A stretch of 64,000 bases of DNA from Trachythela sp. YZ-2020 (Eukaryota; Cnidaria; Anthozoa; Malacalcyonacea; Clavulariidae): positions 2,491,001-2,555,000 of the forward strand of contig JADLSH010000389.1 in assembly GCA_016169945.1 (NCBI GenBank). Reading direction: 5' to 3'. The notes under the pieces were generated by a model. That model was not told where the DNA came from. It made no database searches and saw only the letters and a list, made by a program, of their open reading frames with translations. Positions 47,250-59,290 of this stretch are shown piece after piece (within the stretch, counting starts at the first letter, position 1; every line of letters starts with the position of its first letter). A program made the position numbers and the translations under genes.

Positions 47250-47733
47250 GAGTCCCGTATGTAAATCCCGTATGTGAAATCGCGCGCCCATTGGCTACAT
47301 TTGAAATCTCCTTAGCAACGCTGCCTGCTCTTAGGAACAACAAAATCATTTTTTGAGAAAGTTTACGGCCTGTCTATAAAGTTAAGCGAAATGTAAAAAA
47401 ACCCGGCCAAATTCAGCGAAAAACTATTCGTATGTGAGAACGAATCTTTTCTCACTTGGTTACTCAACTTTATAAATAGACAAAAAAAGAAAATAAATAA
47501 ATTATATCAGTTTTTAGCAGATTTATTCTCAATATATATATTAAATATTAACACATGTTTTAAGACAGATAGGAATGATTTTTACTGAATTTTTTGGGGG
47601 GTTTTCGTGTATTTTTAACGATTTTTTACGTCCAGAAAACAATTTTGTTGTTGCTAAGGCAGTGTTGCTAAGGAGATTTCAAATGTAGCCAATGGGCGTG
47701 CGATTTCACATCCGGGATTTACATCCGGGACTC
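47250..47733. mobile_element. MITE with about 100-bp inverted ends
   Basis: GAGTCCCGTATGTAAATCCC at the left mirrors GGGATTTACATCCGGGACTC at the right. The arms also share CCCATTGGCTACATTTGAAA and TCTCCTTAGCAACGCTGCC. No clear target duplication. Confidence 0.75.
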
Positions 47734-47800
47734 ATAAGGGGCCATTGTAACATGAAGTATTCAGTCAATCATTGTAACCATAGCAACACACAACTTTTTA

Positions 47801-48400
47801 CTTTTTGTACAAAATGGTAAAATAGTGATATAAATATTTGTACTTTTAACTATAAAATTATGAATTTCCCCACTATATAAAGTAGATGTGTTATTACGTA
47901 CTCTTTTAGCTTTGGCTTGCTGTAAAATTCAACGACAAAAACGTCAAAATTTTTAGAAAACTTCAACTGTTTTTTGACAGCATCATTTTTTAAATTTATC
48001 TTTAAAATGAAGTTTTTGACATTACGTTGTTTCTTCAAAATTCAAATTTAAACTTGCTAAGATACCTTTTAGGTTTAATCGATATTGTAATAACCTCACA
48101 GAGTGACATACGCTTTTGCAAATCCACAAACTAAAATATGCAAAATAGACACTTACCAGTTTAAAACACTTCAAAACTTCAAAATCGTGTCCCTTTTTCA
48201 CCCATTCAACTGTTTCTTCTTTTGTTGATTTAAAATTTTCATTTATCTTATTTATCCGTATGTTGTTCCAATAGCCCGAGTATTAAAAATCATTTTTGAT
48301 GCATAAATTAAAAAACAAAATCTTTATCCGTAAATCTTTAAATGTTTATCCGTATGTTTCTCTCATAGAAGTATTAGATATAGAATGCGTACTCCTACTT
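47801..48400 (-). repeat. Dispersed repeat, inverted copy of part of 60130-61075
   Basis: Read on the minus strand, TTGAATTTTACAGCAAGCC, AAAGCTAAAAGAGTAC and TACCATTTTGTACAAA match 60940-61065, and the ACGCATTCTATATCTA words near 48375 match 60168-60184. The family is unknown. Confidence 0.6.
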
Positions 48401-48529
48401 CTTCCCAGTCAAAATTTTGTCTCCACAAAATGGCGGTTTTTCTAAGCAGTGTTGCCAGATTAAATCTAAAAATGTTCATGTACGCTTACTTTGTTCACGA
48501 TCTGGCAACACTGTTTCTAAGGACCAGTT

Positions 48530-49064
48530 CATTCTCGTACCCAGAGCCCGTCTTACGCGCGGTCAACGAAGCGCGACAAGGGGCTCTGGTTAAATCCAAA
48601 CCGGATACCACAAAAACATGGTATCCGCTTAAACACAGCGCATGCTTGAAGACATAAGCCCCGTGTATAATATAAATAATGATTCGCTTATATACCAAAC
48701 ATAAACAATACACCTAGGAATTGTAAAATTTCAAGTAAATTGACTTCGCATTTGTTAAAATATAGTAGTTTGATTTCACAAACACTATATCTATTAATAG
48801 ATTTGGAAATGTTTTTGAGTTGTTATTGCTGTAATTGTACAGCACGTGCAATACACGCGCCCGACATGTAGCTATAACTCCATGCGATTGGTTCTCTAAA
48901 TAGCATGTATTCTAAAAATAAAGCAAATGCTATTTTGACATGTTTTGACAGAATATAATAACATTCGGCATGGCCAATCATATTCGTTTCTGATTTGCAT
49001 TTAACCAGAGCCCCTTGTAGCACTCCGTTGACCGCGCGTAAGACGGGCTCTGGGTACGAGAATG
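48530..49064. mobile_element. Inverted-repeat element with CATTCTCGTACCCAGAGCC ends
   Basis: About 65-bp arms (48530-48594 and 49001-49064) share CATTCTCGTACCCAGAGCCC, CTTACGCGCGGTCAACG and GGGGCTCTGGTTAAAT. The CTCGTACCCAGAGCC word also occurs at 6690, so it is a dispersed family. Confidence 0.7.
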
Positions 49065-49291
49065 AGGGGCCTTGTAAGGGCGTTTGACTCGTTCCAGTCT
49101 GCTGCGACAGGGAATTTTGCGCGGTTACGAGGAGTGCGAAATTTTGCAAAGAAAAAAGACAAATTAAAGTCAAAGTCGATAGGTATGTTTTAAAAACATT
49201 TCCATGCATCGTTCTATAACATATCTGTAGTTCAATAATCTTTCTAAACTCACACAATTACTTTTCATATATTTTTTCTGCGTTGTTTGAG

Positions 49292-49654
49292 CAGAGACGT
49301 AGCTAGAGGGGGGGCCCGGGGGCCGGGCCCCCTCTGGCGAAATTCTCGGCCCCCCTTGGTAAAATTGTGACCAGCAAACTATTTTTATTATTTTCTCACG
49401 CTATACGTCATGCAAATATTATATTTTACTTTTACTACATGATGTTTTGAGAATTTGGGCGTATTTCAGCACGGACCGTATCTACGGGGGGGTTTGGCGG
49501 GGTGTCTAACCGAGAAGCGAGATTTTAGTCGGCACAAAACAATACAAGTCGGCACATAGAAAATGGGCATGCTGGTTCTAATTAACGTTTTTGAGTTGGC
49601 CCCCACAAAAATATTTTCGGCCCCCCTTGATTGGAAAACCTGGCTACGTCTCTG
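49292..49654. mobile_element. 363-bp hAT-type MITE
   Basis: Ends CAGAGACGTAGCTAGAGG and CCTGGCTACGTCTCTG are inverted, flanked by TGTTTGAG on both sides (49284-49291, 49655-49662). Confidence 0.9.
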
Positions 49655-49907
49655 TGTTTGAGGCAATGCTTTTGAAACGACAGCTTTCAACGATGATTTC
49701 ATCAACAACTATATTATTATTATTCAATAATGCACATTAAGTAGCTAAATTACAATGTGATTCACAATTACATAGATAAGATATATGAATTAACAACTAT
49801 AATTATTTGTATTCTAATCTATATTACAACGTTAAAAGGTAAATTACAGATATATACTGTATATATAAAATATATATTAATAGTATTTAAGAAATTATTC
49901 GTGAAAG

Positions 49908-51197
49908 TTATTTTAAATCGTCTACTGCAAGGTTATATTTACGAATCGCATATACTAGAGGACTATTTCTAAAACGTTCTGTTATACATTTAAAATTGTA
50001 AATTTTATTTCCATCAAGTCTCGTGTTTCTCTCCCGTAATTGCCCAACGGTAGGCGGTAGCAAGCCATTAAGCTTATGCGAAGGTTCGTTCATGTCCTTT
50101 ATCAATTTAATACACATAAGGCCCGTTTACACTACGCACGATTATTGGCACGGCACGGATAAAAATGTTACCCGTGCCACTTTTACCCGTGCTGAGACTA
50201 CCTATTTAGGTAGTCTCAGCACGGATAAAAATGGTACGGGTACCATTTTTATCCGTGCCGTGCCAATAATCGTGCGTAGTGTAAACGGGCCTATAGTCTC
50301 CCTTCGACTTTCTAAGGATTTAATTCCACATTCATTTAATGCCTGTACATAAGTCTTTCCAGGACATATTACTCTCATGGCACGCTTTTGAATTCTCTCT
50401 ATATCTCTAGATTGTTCCTCTGTCAAACTCCCATGCCAAAGTTGGGCTCCATATTCTACGACTGATCTGATTGTCGAAGTATAAAATGTTTTCAAATCGT
50501 CTCGTGGAGCATTATATCCTTTCAGGATTTTTAAGAAGTATAGCCGCTTAGCTGCCTTTTTAACAATGTATTCAGTGTTTGTGTTCCATTTTAAATCATC
50601 ATCTAACCATAATCCAAGTAGTTTATGAGAGTTTACTCTTTCAAGTATGCACTCATTTACTTGTGTTACATGAATCACTGTTCTATCTTTACGAAAATCA
50701 ATAATCATCTCTTTGCATTTTTTTGGATTTAACTCCATTCTCTCGGTTTCCGCAAAGTTCTTAACTGAATTTATTTTTTGGGGTATATTCCCAATTTCAT
50801 TACCAGAAACATGGTCATAAACATCCAATGCCTCACAGATCGTGGTATCGTCCATGAAGAGAATCGTATCCTCATCCACAGCGACATCATCATTTTCACT
50901 TTGCGCAACAGCCTCTTTTATAACACTAGGGAGCATATTTATTTTAACGACAAAAGCAATAGGTCCTAATTTACTGCCTTGTGGAACGCCTCCAGTGATT
51001 TTCACAAAATCAGATGCTTCCTTTCCAAACTGTGTGAAATGAGATCTCTCGTCCAAGTACGATGCACACCATTTAATCAGAGCAGGTCTTACGCCCATTT
51101 CTCGCATATTGTCTAACAATTTGTTGTGATCAATGAGGTCAAAAGCCTTCCGGAAATCGAGAAAGACTACCCTGATCACTCTGTGCATTTCATCCAT
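49908..51197 (-). pseudogene. CR1-like LINE reverse transcriptase, 5'-truncated and split by a MITE
   Basis: The minus frame carries reverse transcriptase blocks: FLDFRKAFDLIDHNKLL, GGVPQGSKLGP and FMDDTTI (the catalytic Asp pair kept), then NPKKCKEM, LLGLWLDDDLKWN and a C-terminal LWHGSLTEEQSRDIERIQ region. It is followed past the MITE at 50119-50293 by the C-terminal LPPTVGQLRERNTRLDGNK part. The endonuclease and the 5' part of the polymerase are absent. The MITE disrupts the frame; without it and one TA, the two halves lie in one frame. Confidence 0.8.
50119..50293. mobile_element. 175-bp near-perfect hairpin MITE with TA duplication
   Basis: Arms AGGCCCGTTTACACTACGCA and complement pair over almost the whole length, centred on CTACCTATTTAGGTAG. 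TA flanks both sides, and only this boundary choice reconnects the LINE frame it interrupts. Confidence 0.85.
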
Positions 51198-51528
51198 TGA
51201 TTTATGCCACTTATGTATTAAATTAACTAATGCGTTAATGCTATATAGACTATATTATAGTTTTTGCTAAAACAAGAAAACAATTTATTTGTTTCACTGT
51301 TATTTAAATGTGTTTTATCAATAATCAATTTGTATGTTGTTTACGTGTAACAACATAAAAAACTTGATTTTACTTCGATTGATAAAATTATGCTATACTA
51401 TATGAAGTTATATTTATAAAGTTATATTTACAAGATTAAGGACATTTAAAAAAATGTTTATAAAATTAGAATATCCTTACGCTACGATTATAAAATTTCA
51501 AGGTTAACTGAGGAATCATGTATCACTA

Positions 51529-53498
51529 CTACCGACAATTGTCAAATAATTTAATAGCTTCACACATGAATGATTTACCATATCTGTCCGTTTTTGTTCT
51601 AATGATAGAAAAATGTCTTGGGTTTCTTAATGGGTAGGAGTGTTCTTTGGGTTCCGGTAACAGTTCGTTTAATTTATCATTTTCGTCTTGGATGATCGAT
51701 TGATATAATTTATAACAGAGTTTATGTCTGCGTTCTAACAATGTTATTTGGTTTAGTCTTGCCAATCTTGTCTCATGCGATATCTGATGGGGTAGGATAA
51801 TTTTAACTGCTATTTTTTGAATTTGTTCAATTTGATTAGACAGTTTTTCGGTGAGGGAGAAGTGCCAAACTTGACATGCATATTCCAGAAAGGGCCGGAC
51901 AAATGAACAGTAAATCCGTATTAGGTCAAGTGATGAGGCCAAGAAGTTTAAACCAAGTCACAGTTTCCACTGTATTGTTGTCAGCTGTAAGTTGGTGGAA
52001 CGTTGGTTCTTCATTCAAGAAAGATATTCGGAGCTCTTTAGTTTTCTTGGCATTTACCCGCATATTGTTGTTAGCTGTCCAAGTTTGCAGTTCGTTAAAA
52101 TCCTTTTGTATTTCGCTGATATAAGGTTTTGATACAACTTCGTAAAGGGTACAATCATAAACGTATTTGTAAAAGGGAAAATACGTCTTTAAGTCATTAA
52201 TCATAATTAAGAATAGAAGGGGTCCAAGTTTAGTACCCTGAGGGACTCCAGCATGTACTAGTTTCCAAGTCGATTTGTTCGTTCCTACTAGTTTTAGATA
52301 ACGCAGCGAAGAAAGTCAGCGCACCAATTTATCAGGCAGGGATGAACATTAAGGGCTTGTAGCTTTTTAATAAGTATGTTATGATCGATCCTGTCAAACG
52401 TTTTTGAAAAGTCAATCATACAAGCGCGTATCACGGACCTAGTGGAATCGGTAGCTGCTAACCAGTGATGTATCATATGGACAAGAGCAAGTGTGGTTGA
52501 GTATTTCTTCATGTTTCCGTACTGGTAATGATCAATGAAAGGTAAGATCACATTAAACAACCATTTGAAGACGAAGCCATCGAGGATTTTGCTGATTGTA
52601 GGAATTAATGAAATGGGTCGGAGATCATCATCTGTAACCTGAGCATTATTTTTCTTTAAGATTGGAAGTACATCAGTCGATTTCCATATGGAAGGGACTT
52701 TACCTTCATAAATCGAAGCGTTGAATATTGATGCTACTGGCGAGCAAAGAATATCAGCGTTAGATTTGAGCAACCAGTTGGGTATTTCATCTGGGCCAGG
52801 AGCTTTGTGGACATTGATACTTGTTAACGCATTATAGACGTCAGATTGAAAAATCGTGTATTCATCTGGTACTGAAGTGACTTCAAATGGGGTAAAATTC
52901 AGTGGGGGAATGTCTTTAACAATGTCACAGAACGAATTAGCAATGTGCTCAGTCATTTCATGGTCCATTAGGATCTGATCATTATGATGGATACTGGTAA
53001 GTTGCTGCTTATTTGATAATCCAGACAGACGCTTGATATTATTCCACCATTTTCTAGAGTTGCAATGATTAAAATTCTTCACAGTAGATGAATAGAATGA
53101 TCGGCGAGCTCTCCTGCACAATTTGCCGACTTTTCTTCGATAAAAATTGTAATTAGAAGGGTTACGTTAATCCAAGCACGTTGTCGTCCCTTTATCGCAT
53201 CTTTGATGCCAGGGGTTATCCAAGGTTTATCCATAGGGTAACTTTTGACATATTGTAGTGGGAGATCCTTATTCATATTTGTTTTGATTTCATTCATGAA
53301 GACACCAAGTTTTTCTTCAGCTGTGTTGGTGTAGCACAATGGCGTCCAGTTAACTCTTGATAAGGATGCGGTAAATGAGTGTTTTTCTGATGGGCGACAT
53401 GAACGTTTTAAGGTTCTAGTCCTTGGAAAACAAGCATGGTCAGATATTCGATTTGCCTATTGGAGGGAGAATTTTAGCTTTGTCATAAAAGTTAGTGA
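51529..53498 (-). pseudogene. CR1-like LINE, polymerase half (outer element of a nest)
   Basis: Minus-strand frames 53339-53079, 53121-52294, 52204-51926 and 51942-51529 make up the linker, fingers/palm and C-terminus of a LINE polymerase: HKAPGPDEIPNWLL, DDLRPISLIPTISKIL, MIDFSKTFDRIDHN and the C-terminal FVRPFLEYACQVWHFSL. A frame change lies near 52300. The palm aspartate pair is lost, reading KYVYDCTLYE where DD is expected. Its 5' half continues at 56496-58010 beyond the inserted LINE. Confidence 0.8.
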
Positions 53499-56495
53499 GT
53501 GAGGAGTAGACCTTTCAATTTGAAGTTGAAATGTAAAAGGAAACGATCCCGAAGGCGTAAAGTGTTTCTAAGGAAGAAAGCAGATAATCATAAGATGGAA
53601 GAAGATATGATGAAGTGTTCAGATCATTACTTTTCGAACCTGAAAGACTCGACAGTTGAGGAAAAATGGCCTGCGATTAAGGAAGCCATAGTTAACACAA
53701 TGGAAGACAACATCCCTAGTAAAGTAACATCAAGTAGATTCAACCTTCCTTGGTTTGATAGATCACACCGAAGGATGACAAGGAAAAAGCAAAAATTATA
53801 TAACATTGCCAAGAAGTCCAGCAAGGAGTCAGACTGGGCTAGTTACAACTCTCTTAAAAAGAAATTAAGGAAAGACTTAGCAGTTGCTAGAAATGATTAT
53901 GTGTCTGGATACTTAACAGACAATATTCAAGAGAATCCTAAATCTTTCTGGTCATTTATAAAGAAATCTAGAAGTGATGGTGCTGTTGGAACCCCTGATC
54001 TTAAAATCGGTTGGAAACTAACTAGCGACCCTACTGCTAAGACCAATGCCGGCTAAATCAACAGTTCTGTAATGTTTTTACAAATGAAGACGTGTCTTCC
54101 TTACCTACCCTTGCAAAGAAAATTCCTAGCTTGGCTAGCCCAATTAGTTCCATCAAGATCTGTCGCCAAGGTGTGGTGAAGCAATTATTACAACTAAAAT
54201 GTGATAAAGCGCCGGGACCTGACAACTTCCCCCCTGGATTCTCAAAGTGCTATCCAATAAGTTCGTGATCGGACGTTTGGCCGACAGACATTTGGCCGAC
54301 AGGCACTAGACCGACAGACGATTGACCGACATGACCTTTCACCGACAGACATATAGCCGACAAGACATTTAGGCGACAGGACATTTGGCCGACAAGACAT
54401 TAGGCCGACAGGACAATTCACCGACAAGATTTTTTATTTCAAGTTTATTTCCTAAAATAATGCTCACGGGTAATGATGACTCATTGGATGACTCAGACAA
54501 ATCAGACTATTAGTCAAATTAATGGCCAAGATCAGGAAGGAGTAAGCCAATAACGAACTTTTTTATTGGAGCAAATCGCTGCTGGATTTACCAAACGCTG
54601 AATTTAAGACTCAAAGCGATTGTGAGTGATTTGGACTTAAACGCCGACAGCTTTCTAGACTATATACGTGCTATTGCACACAACTTGTAAATATGCGTGA
54701 AAGTTACAATAAATGTTATTTCAAGACGTTTTTTCAAATAATTGAAATGTCGGTGAATTGTCCTGTCGGCCTAATGTCTTGTCGGCCAAATGTCCTGTCG
54801 GCTAAATGTCTTGTCGGCCAAATGTCCTGTCGGCTAAATGTCTGTCGGTGAAAGGTCATCTCATTCAAACGTCTGTCGGTCTAGTGTCTGTCGGCCAAAT
54901 GTCTGTCGGCCAAACGTCCGCGCACCCAATAAGTTAGCCCTATTGTTGACAGATCTGCTTCAGTCCTCCCTTGACCAAGCCATTTTGCCTACGGAATGGA
55001 AGAATGCAAACATACATGGAGTCTTCAAAAGTGGGGAAAAAGAGGAATGTGAAAACTACCGACCAATTTCGTTGACTTCTGTAGTATGTAAAGGGTTGGA
55101 ACATATTGTCCACAGTCACATGATGAAATACCTAGAAACCAACAATATTTTAGTTGATATACAACATGGTTTTCGTCAGAAACGTTCCATTGAAACACAA
55201 TTACTAACTACTGCTCAAGATATTCTAAATGCTCTAAATGATGGTAAAAGTACGCACTTGGCAATCCTGGACTTCTCTAAAGCGTTCGACAAAGTTCCAC
55301 ACGAGAGATTATCACTGAAACTGAATTCTTATGGCATCGAAGGCTCACTAAACTGCTGGATTAGAGATTTCTTAACTAGCCGTTCCCAGACCACCCTGTG
55401 TGACGGCGCATCATCAACTACACAGCCAGTGAGATCAGGAGTTCTACAAGGGACCGTATTAGGTCCCTTACTCTTCCTCCTATATGTCAATGACCTTACA
55501 GATCAATTGAAATGTCAAGCAAGATTATATGCTGATGATTGCCTTCTTTATATACCTATTTCAAGCTTTCCAGACATGTATAAATTGCAACAAGACTTAT
55601 CGACATTGGAATAATGGCAGCATACTTGGCAGATGGAGTTTAACCCCAAAACGTGTTTCATAATGTGTATTTCAACTCAGCGTCATCCTCCTCTTATGCA
55701 ATATACGTTTTGCAATACGATTCTAAATTACGTCGATACCCACCCTTATCTAGGAGTGACAATGGATAGCAAATTAAGATGGAATCAACACATTCACAAC
55801 ACTGCATCCAAGGCTTCGCAAATCCTAGGTTTGATTAAACGAAATTTTCGGTTCTGTGGCGAAGAGGTTAAAGGCATTGGTCCGACCCAAGTTGGAATAT
55901 GCATCTTCTGTATGGGACGCACATTACGCGTGTGATATTGACAAATTGGAGAAAGTGCAGAGATCCGCTGCTCGCTTTTGTAAAGGAGGCTATAGACGGA
56001 CTGCAAGTGTTACTGCCATGATAAAGGACCTTGATTGGGAAACCCTGGCTTACCGTCGACAAGTAAACCGCTTAGCAAATTTGTATAAGATATCACATAA
56101 TCAAATCGAGATGGATACGGGAAACTTTGTTAAATTTGCGTCTGAGCAACGCACCCGTGGAACCCATAACTTCAAATATGTTATAGAACATTCGAACAAG
56201 GACTCCCATAAGTTCTCTTTTTTCCCAAGAACAATAAGAGAATGGAACAAGCTTCCAAAAGATTTAGTTAATGTTAGCTCGATACCTATTTTTAAGGCGA
56301 AGCTAAGACAATACTTACAGGATTATACTTTTAAATTATTTGTAAATTGGTTTTTATCTTTTTAATTTTTTTATAGTTGGATAATTATTCCTAACTTATT
56401 ATCTTTATATTTTATGTTGGCGTGATAACTGTACATTGACATTGTATGTTGTTCTTTGCCGACTTAATTAATAAATGTAGATGTAGATGTAGATG
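53499..56495 (+). pseudogene. CR1-like LINE inserted in the minus-strand LINE
   Basis: This 5'-truncated element starts in the endonuclease-polymerase linker (FNLPWFDRSHRRMTRKKQKL) and runs through CDKAPGPDNF, ENYRPISLTSVVCKGLEHI, ILDFSKAFDKVPHERL, VLQGTVLGPLLFLLYVNDL and LYADDCLLY to the C-terminal RPKLEYASSVWDAH and a (GTAGAT)n tail at about 56476-56494. Lesions are a frame change near 54056, a shortened C run near 54229, an in-frame TAA at 55612 and a frame change near 55870. A foldback element is inserted at 54264-54925. Confidence 0.85.
54264..54925. mobile_element. 662-bp foldback element with repeat-array arms and 10-bp duplication
   Basis: Each arm of about 170 bp is a run of 16-20-bp units of the form GGCCGACAGGACATTT with variable middles, inverted in the other arm. 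The centre is unrelated AT-rich DNA. CCAATAAGTT lies on both sides (54254-54263, 54926-54935). Removing the insert and one flank copy reconnects the LINE reading. Confidence 0.85.
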
Positions 56496-58010
56496 TGTTG
56501 GACCCACGTGTTGGGGAATGAAATAGTTTCTTCAACTTAAATGACGTACACAAGCTGCCAGGTTTAAATTGATTAAAATCTCCGATCAAAATAATTCCCG
56601 AATTAGGATTAGTGTTTAGGGCTTTGTCAAGGTTTTGATATATGTGATTCCTCAGCAAGTAATCAACGTTTCCAGGTGGGTGATAAATAGTATAGCCACT
56701 ATTATTGAATTGATTCCTCTGGGAAGCCGATTTGGTTTGAGTAAGAACCATTGGGTTTCAAAGTTTTGGTCATCAAGTTCTAGTAAATGGGAAAATCTAA
56801 TGTTATTTGCTAAAAATGTACATAGTCCCGCACCACGGTGATTGTCAGGGCGATCTTTACGAACATGTACATAGTCTGCCATCGCTATAAGATCGTCAGT
56901 GATTTTTGATGTGAGCCATGATCCGGTTATTACTAAAATATCGCATTTGTTGGCTAAGACGACTCCATGAATTTCGTCAAGTTTGTTGACCATAGATCTC
57001 GTATTACTAAGAATGAATTTTGGGAACGAGTACGATAATTTTGAATACGTAGGAATCGTAGGAATCGAGATTAGCTAATTGTCGGACACAGCGACCATAA
57101 GGTTTTGATCGCATGTTGTTGTCAATATTAGTAACACTTTTCTCCAAGGAAACGCTAATCAAATTATGTGCGCTAACCCAAGAATGGGAAGCATTATTAT
57201 AATCAGGCCTAAAATTAGAACCACTCATGTATGACTGTTCACATCTATTGGTTATCCAGACAGGTATTTGGTTAACTTGGGGAATCATTTCATCCTTCCT
57301 GGGTATTTCATCGTTTAATGATATTTCATGCATTTGTCCCGGTAGGGTATGGGAAGACCCCAAAAAAACTGCGATGATTGAGGTTCTTCTCGCTCAACAA
57401 CACGTTCAACGTCTTTTGCCCTCTCAGGAATAAAATTAAAGTTGCTTCCGGTTATGAGGGGTTTATTATATTTCGGTCGCATAGTAGGTTCACGCGTTTT
57501 CACTTTACTTCTGGTATTATCTGTTTTCGAATTCAGCCTATCTTTCCTATATTGTGTACCATTTAATTGATTAATTATGTTTTCACCCGGTTGAGAACAT
57601 TCAATTGAATTTACTACATCCGGTGCAACAATAGGACCATCCGGTGAAATAATAGGACATTCAAGGTTAGATCTAATTTCGCACGGCTGAAACAATAGGA
57701 CCATGTATCCGGTGAAACAATAAGACATTCAAGGTTAGTTAAGGTTTCTCACGGCTGAGAACATTCGGTTGGAACTTCCAGGGACTTAATTGTACATTTC
57801 AAATTTTCGATCTCATTGTTTTTTTCTCGAACTACCTCTAACATATTCAGTTCCAATCGCCTATATCGTTCTCTCTCATTTAAAAGATCATCTTTTAACT
57901 TAATTATTTCTTCATTCTCACTTGTCGCATCAGCAATGGCAGACATTTCAGATTCAATAGTAGACATTTTAGACTCAATAGTATTCAGCATGATTGTCAT
58001 GTCTAACTAG
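56496..58010 (-). pseudogene. CR1-like LINE, ORF1 and endonuclease half (outer element of the nest)
   Basis: On the minus strand an ORF1-like frame (58000-57749) forms a coiled coil (KLKDDLLNERERYRRLELNM), followed by further ORF1 frames to about 57010. An APE-type endonuclease follows (56993-56496) with DILVITGSWL, HRGAGLC and IILIGDFNQF. The Glu expected in the first motif (T-E-T/S-W-L type) is Gly here, so the nuclease is probably dead. A frame change lies near 56700. It stops at the (GTAGAT)n tail of the inserted LINE. Confidence 0.75.
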
Positions 58011-58184
58011 TTGACCCCTTCCAATAGCTGTTATTACAGTTCGGCAAGTCTGTCGTAAGATCCAGCGGTATCTGCTCAGAAAATACACGGAAGCGAGGCT
58101 ATCAGGCCAACAGAGCATTGTTTTAGTAAACATTTTACACTATATACTTATCAATACTGTTGCACTTTCAAAAAGTTTACTCCT

Positions 58185-58376
58185 TTGTTGCGTTTTACGG
58201 TAAAACGTCAGCTTTTCTGTATTATGACAAGGCACTGCATATCTTATGGGTGTGTTAACAGAAGCGATAAGCCCGAATGTGCTGGATTATCGTGGCATTC
58301 TTTACCAACGAAAAACAAGAAATTGCTTCGAACCTGGTTGAAAAATATGAGAAGAGAAAACACTCACGACTGTTAG
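58185..58376 (+). pseudogene. Inverted copy of THAP domain N-terminus
   Basis: It encodes the same MTRHCISYGCVNRSDKPECA start as the minus-strand copy with few changes and stops after RRENTHDC, before the second zinc-ligand pair. It is non-functional alone. Confidence 0.8.
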
Positions 58377-58971
58377 TAGGTTCGTTCTCCATCGGCTGCT
58401 GTAATTCCTCGTCTAGTTCAGTGAGTTCGTTCTCCATCGGCTGCTGTAATTCCTCGTCAAGTATGTTCACAATGTTATTGTCTGCAGCATTAGTGTCTAT
58501 GTTTATAGTGTCGGCAGCATTAGTGTCTTTGTTTATAGTTTTATCAGAAGCTGAAGGTAGTTGAATTCCATTTAAATCAGCGACAATGTTGACACTCTTT
58601 TCATCCGTAGATTTCACAGACTTCGATCTATCGAAGGGCGCCTTCCTTAACCTCGTATACTTTCCTTTGGAAAAACTGAATATCGTAGGAATAGATCCTG
58701 GTTTCAAATATACTCTTGTACCGCCTATTGCTTTATGAAAACATTATTTAGAAAAATGGACACTACATAGATAAGAATTCTTTGTGACAGGAGTGTTTTC
58801 ACTTCTCATATTTTTCAACCAGGTTTGAAGCAATTTCTTGTTTTTCGTTGGTAAAGAATGCCACGATAATCCAGCACATTCGGGCTTATCGCTTCTGTTA
58901 ACACACCCATAAGATATGCAGTGCCTTGTCATAATACAGAAAAGCTGAAGTTTTACCGTAAAACGCAACAA
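58255..58971 (-). pseudogene. THAP zinc-finger protein with in-frame stop
   Basis: The minus frame begins with a THAP domain: C-x4-C (CISYGC), the conserved W in WHSLP, and the C-x2-H pair CSVHF. After FSK there is a single in-frame TAA, then the same frame resumes with GGTRVYLKPGSIPTIF, the usual end of a THAP domain. An acidic region with two DEELQQPMENE repeats follows. THAP domains bind DNA and are common in P-element-like and other transposases. The C-terminus runs into the inverted arm. Confidence 0.8.
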
Positions 58972-59290
58972 AGGAATAAACTTTTTGAAAGTGCAACAGT
59001 ATATTGATAAGTAGAGTGTAAAATGTTTACTAAAACAATGCTCTGTTGGCCTGATAGCCTCGCTTCCGTTTATTTTCTGAGCAGATACCGCTGGATCTTA
59101 CGACAGACTTGCCGAACTGTAATAACAGCTATTCAGCAGTAACCAAACTACATTTACAGCCACAATCACGATTTTTCTTTGGCGACTGATATTGCAAAGG
59201 GATGTTTTCTTTGCTGAATAAGATACGTCAGACTGTATGTTATTAAGGGGCAAATCGTTCGATAAATAAGATATGTCGGACTGTATGTTA

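Larger units (their letters stand above)
58025..59125. repeat. Inverted duplication around a THAP pseudogene
   Basis: Arms of about 340 bp (58025-58372 and 58790-59125) share AACAGCTATT, GATCCAGCGGTATCTGCTCA, GCGAGGCTATCAGGCCAACA and the THAP-coding part. They are separated by about 420 bp of the rest of the THAP gene. Confidence 0.85.

Noticed and set aside
48823..49257. 144-codon minus frame with a hydrophobic segment
   Set aside because: It spans the right arm of the inverted-repeat element at 48530-49064, so the frame is probably accidental.
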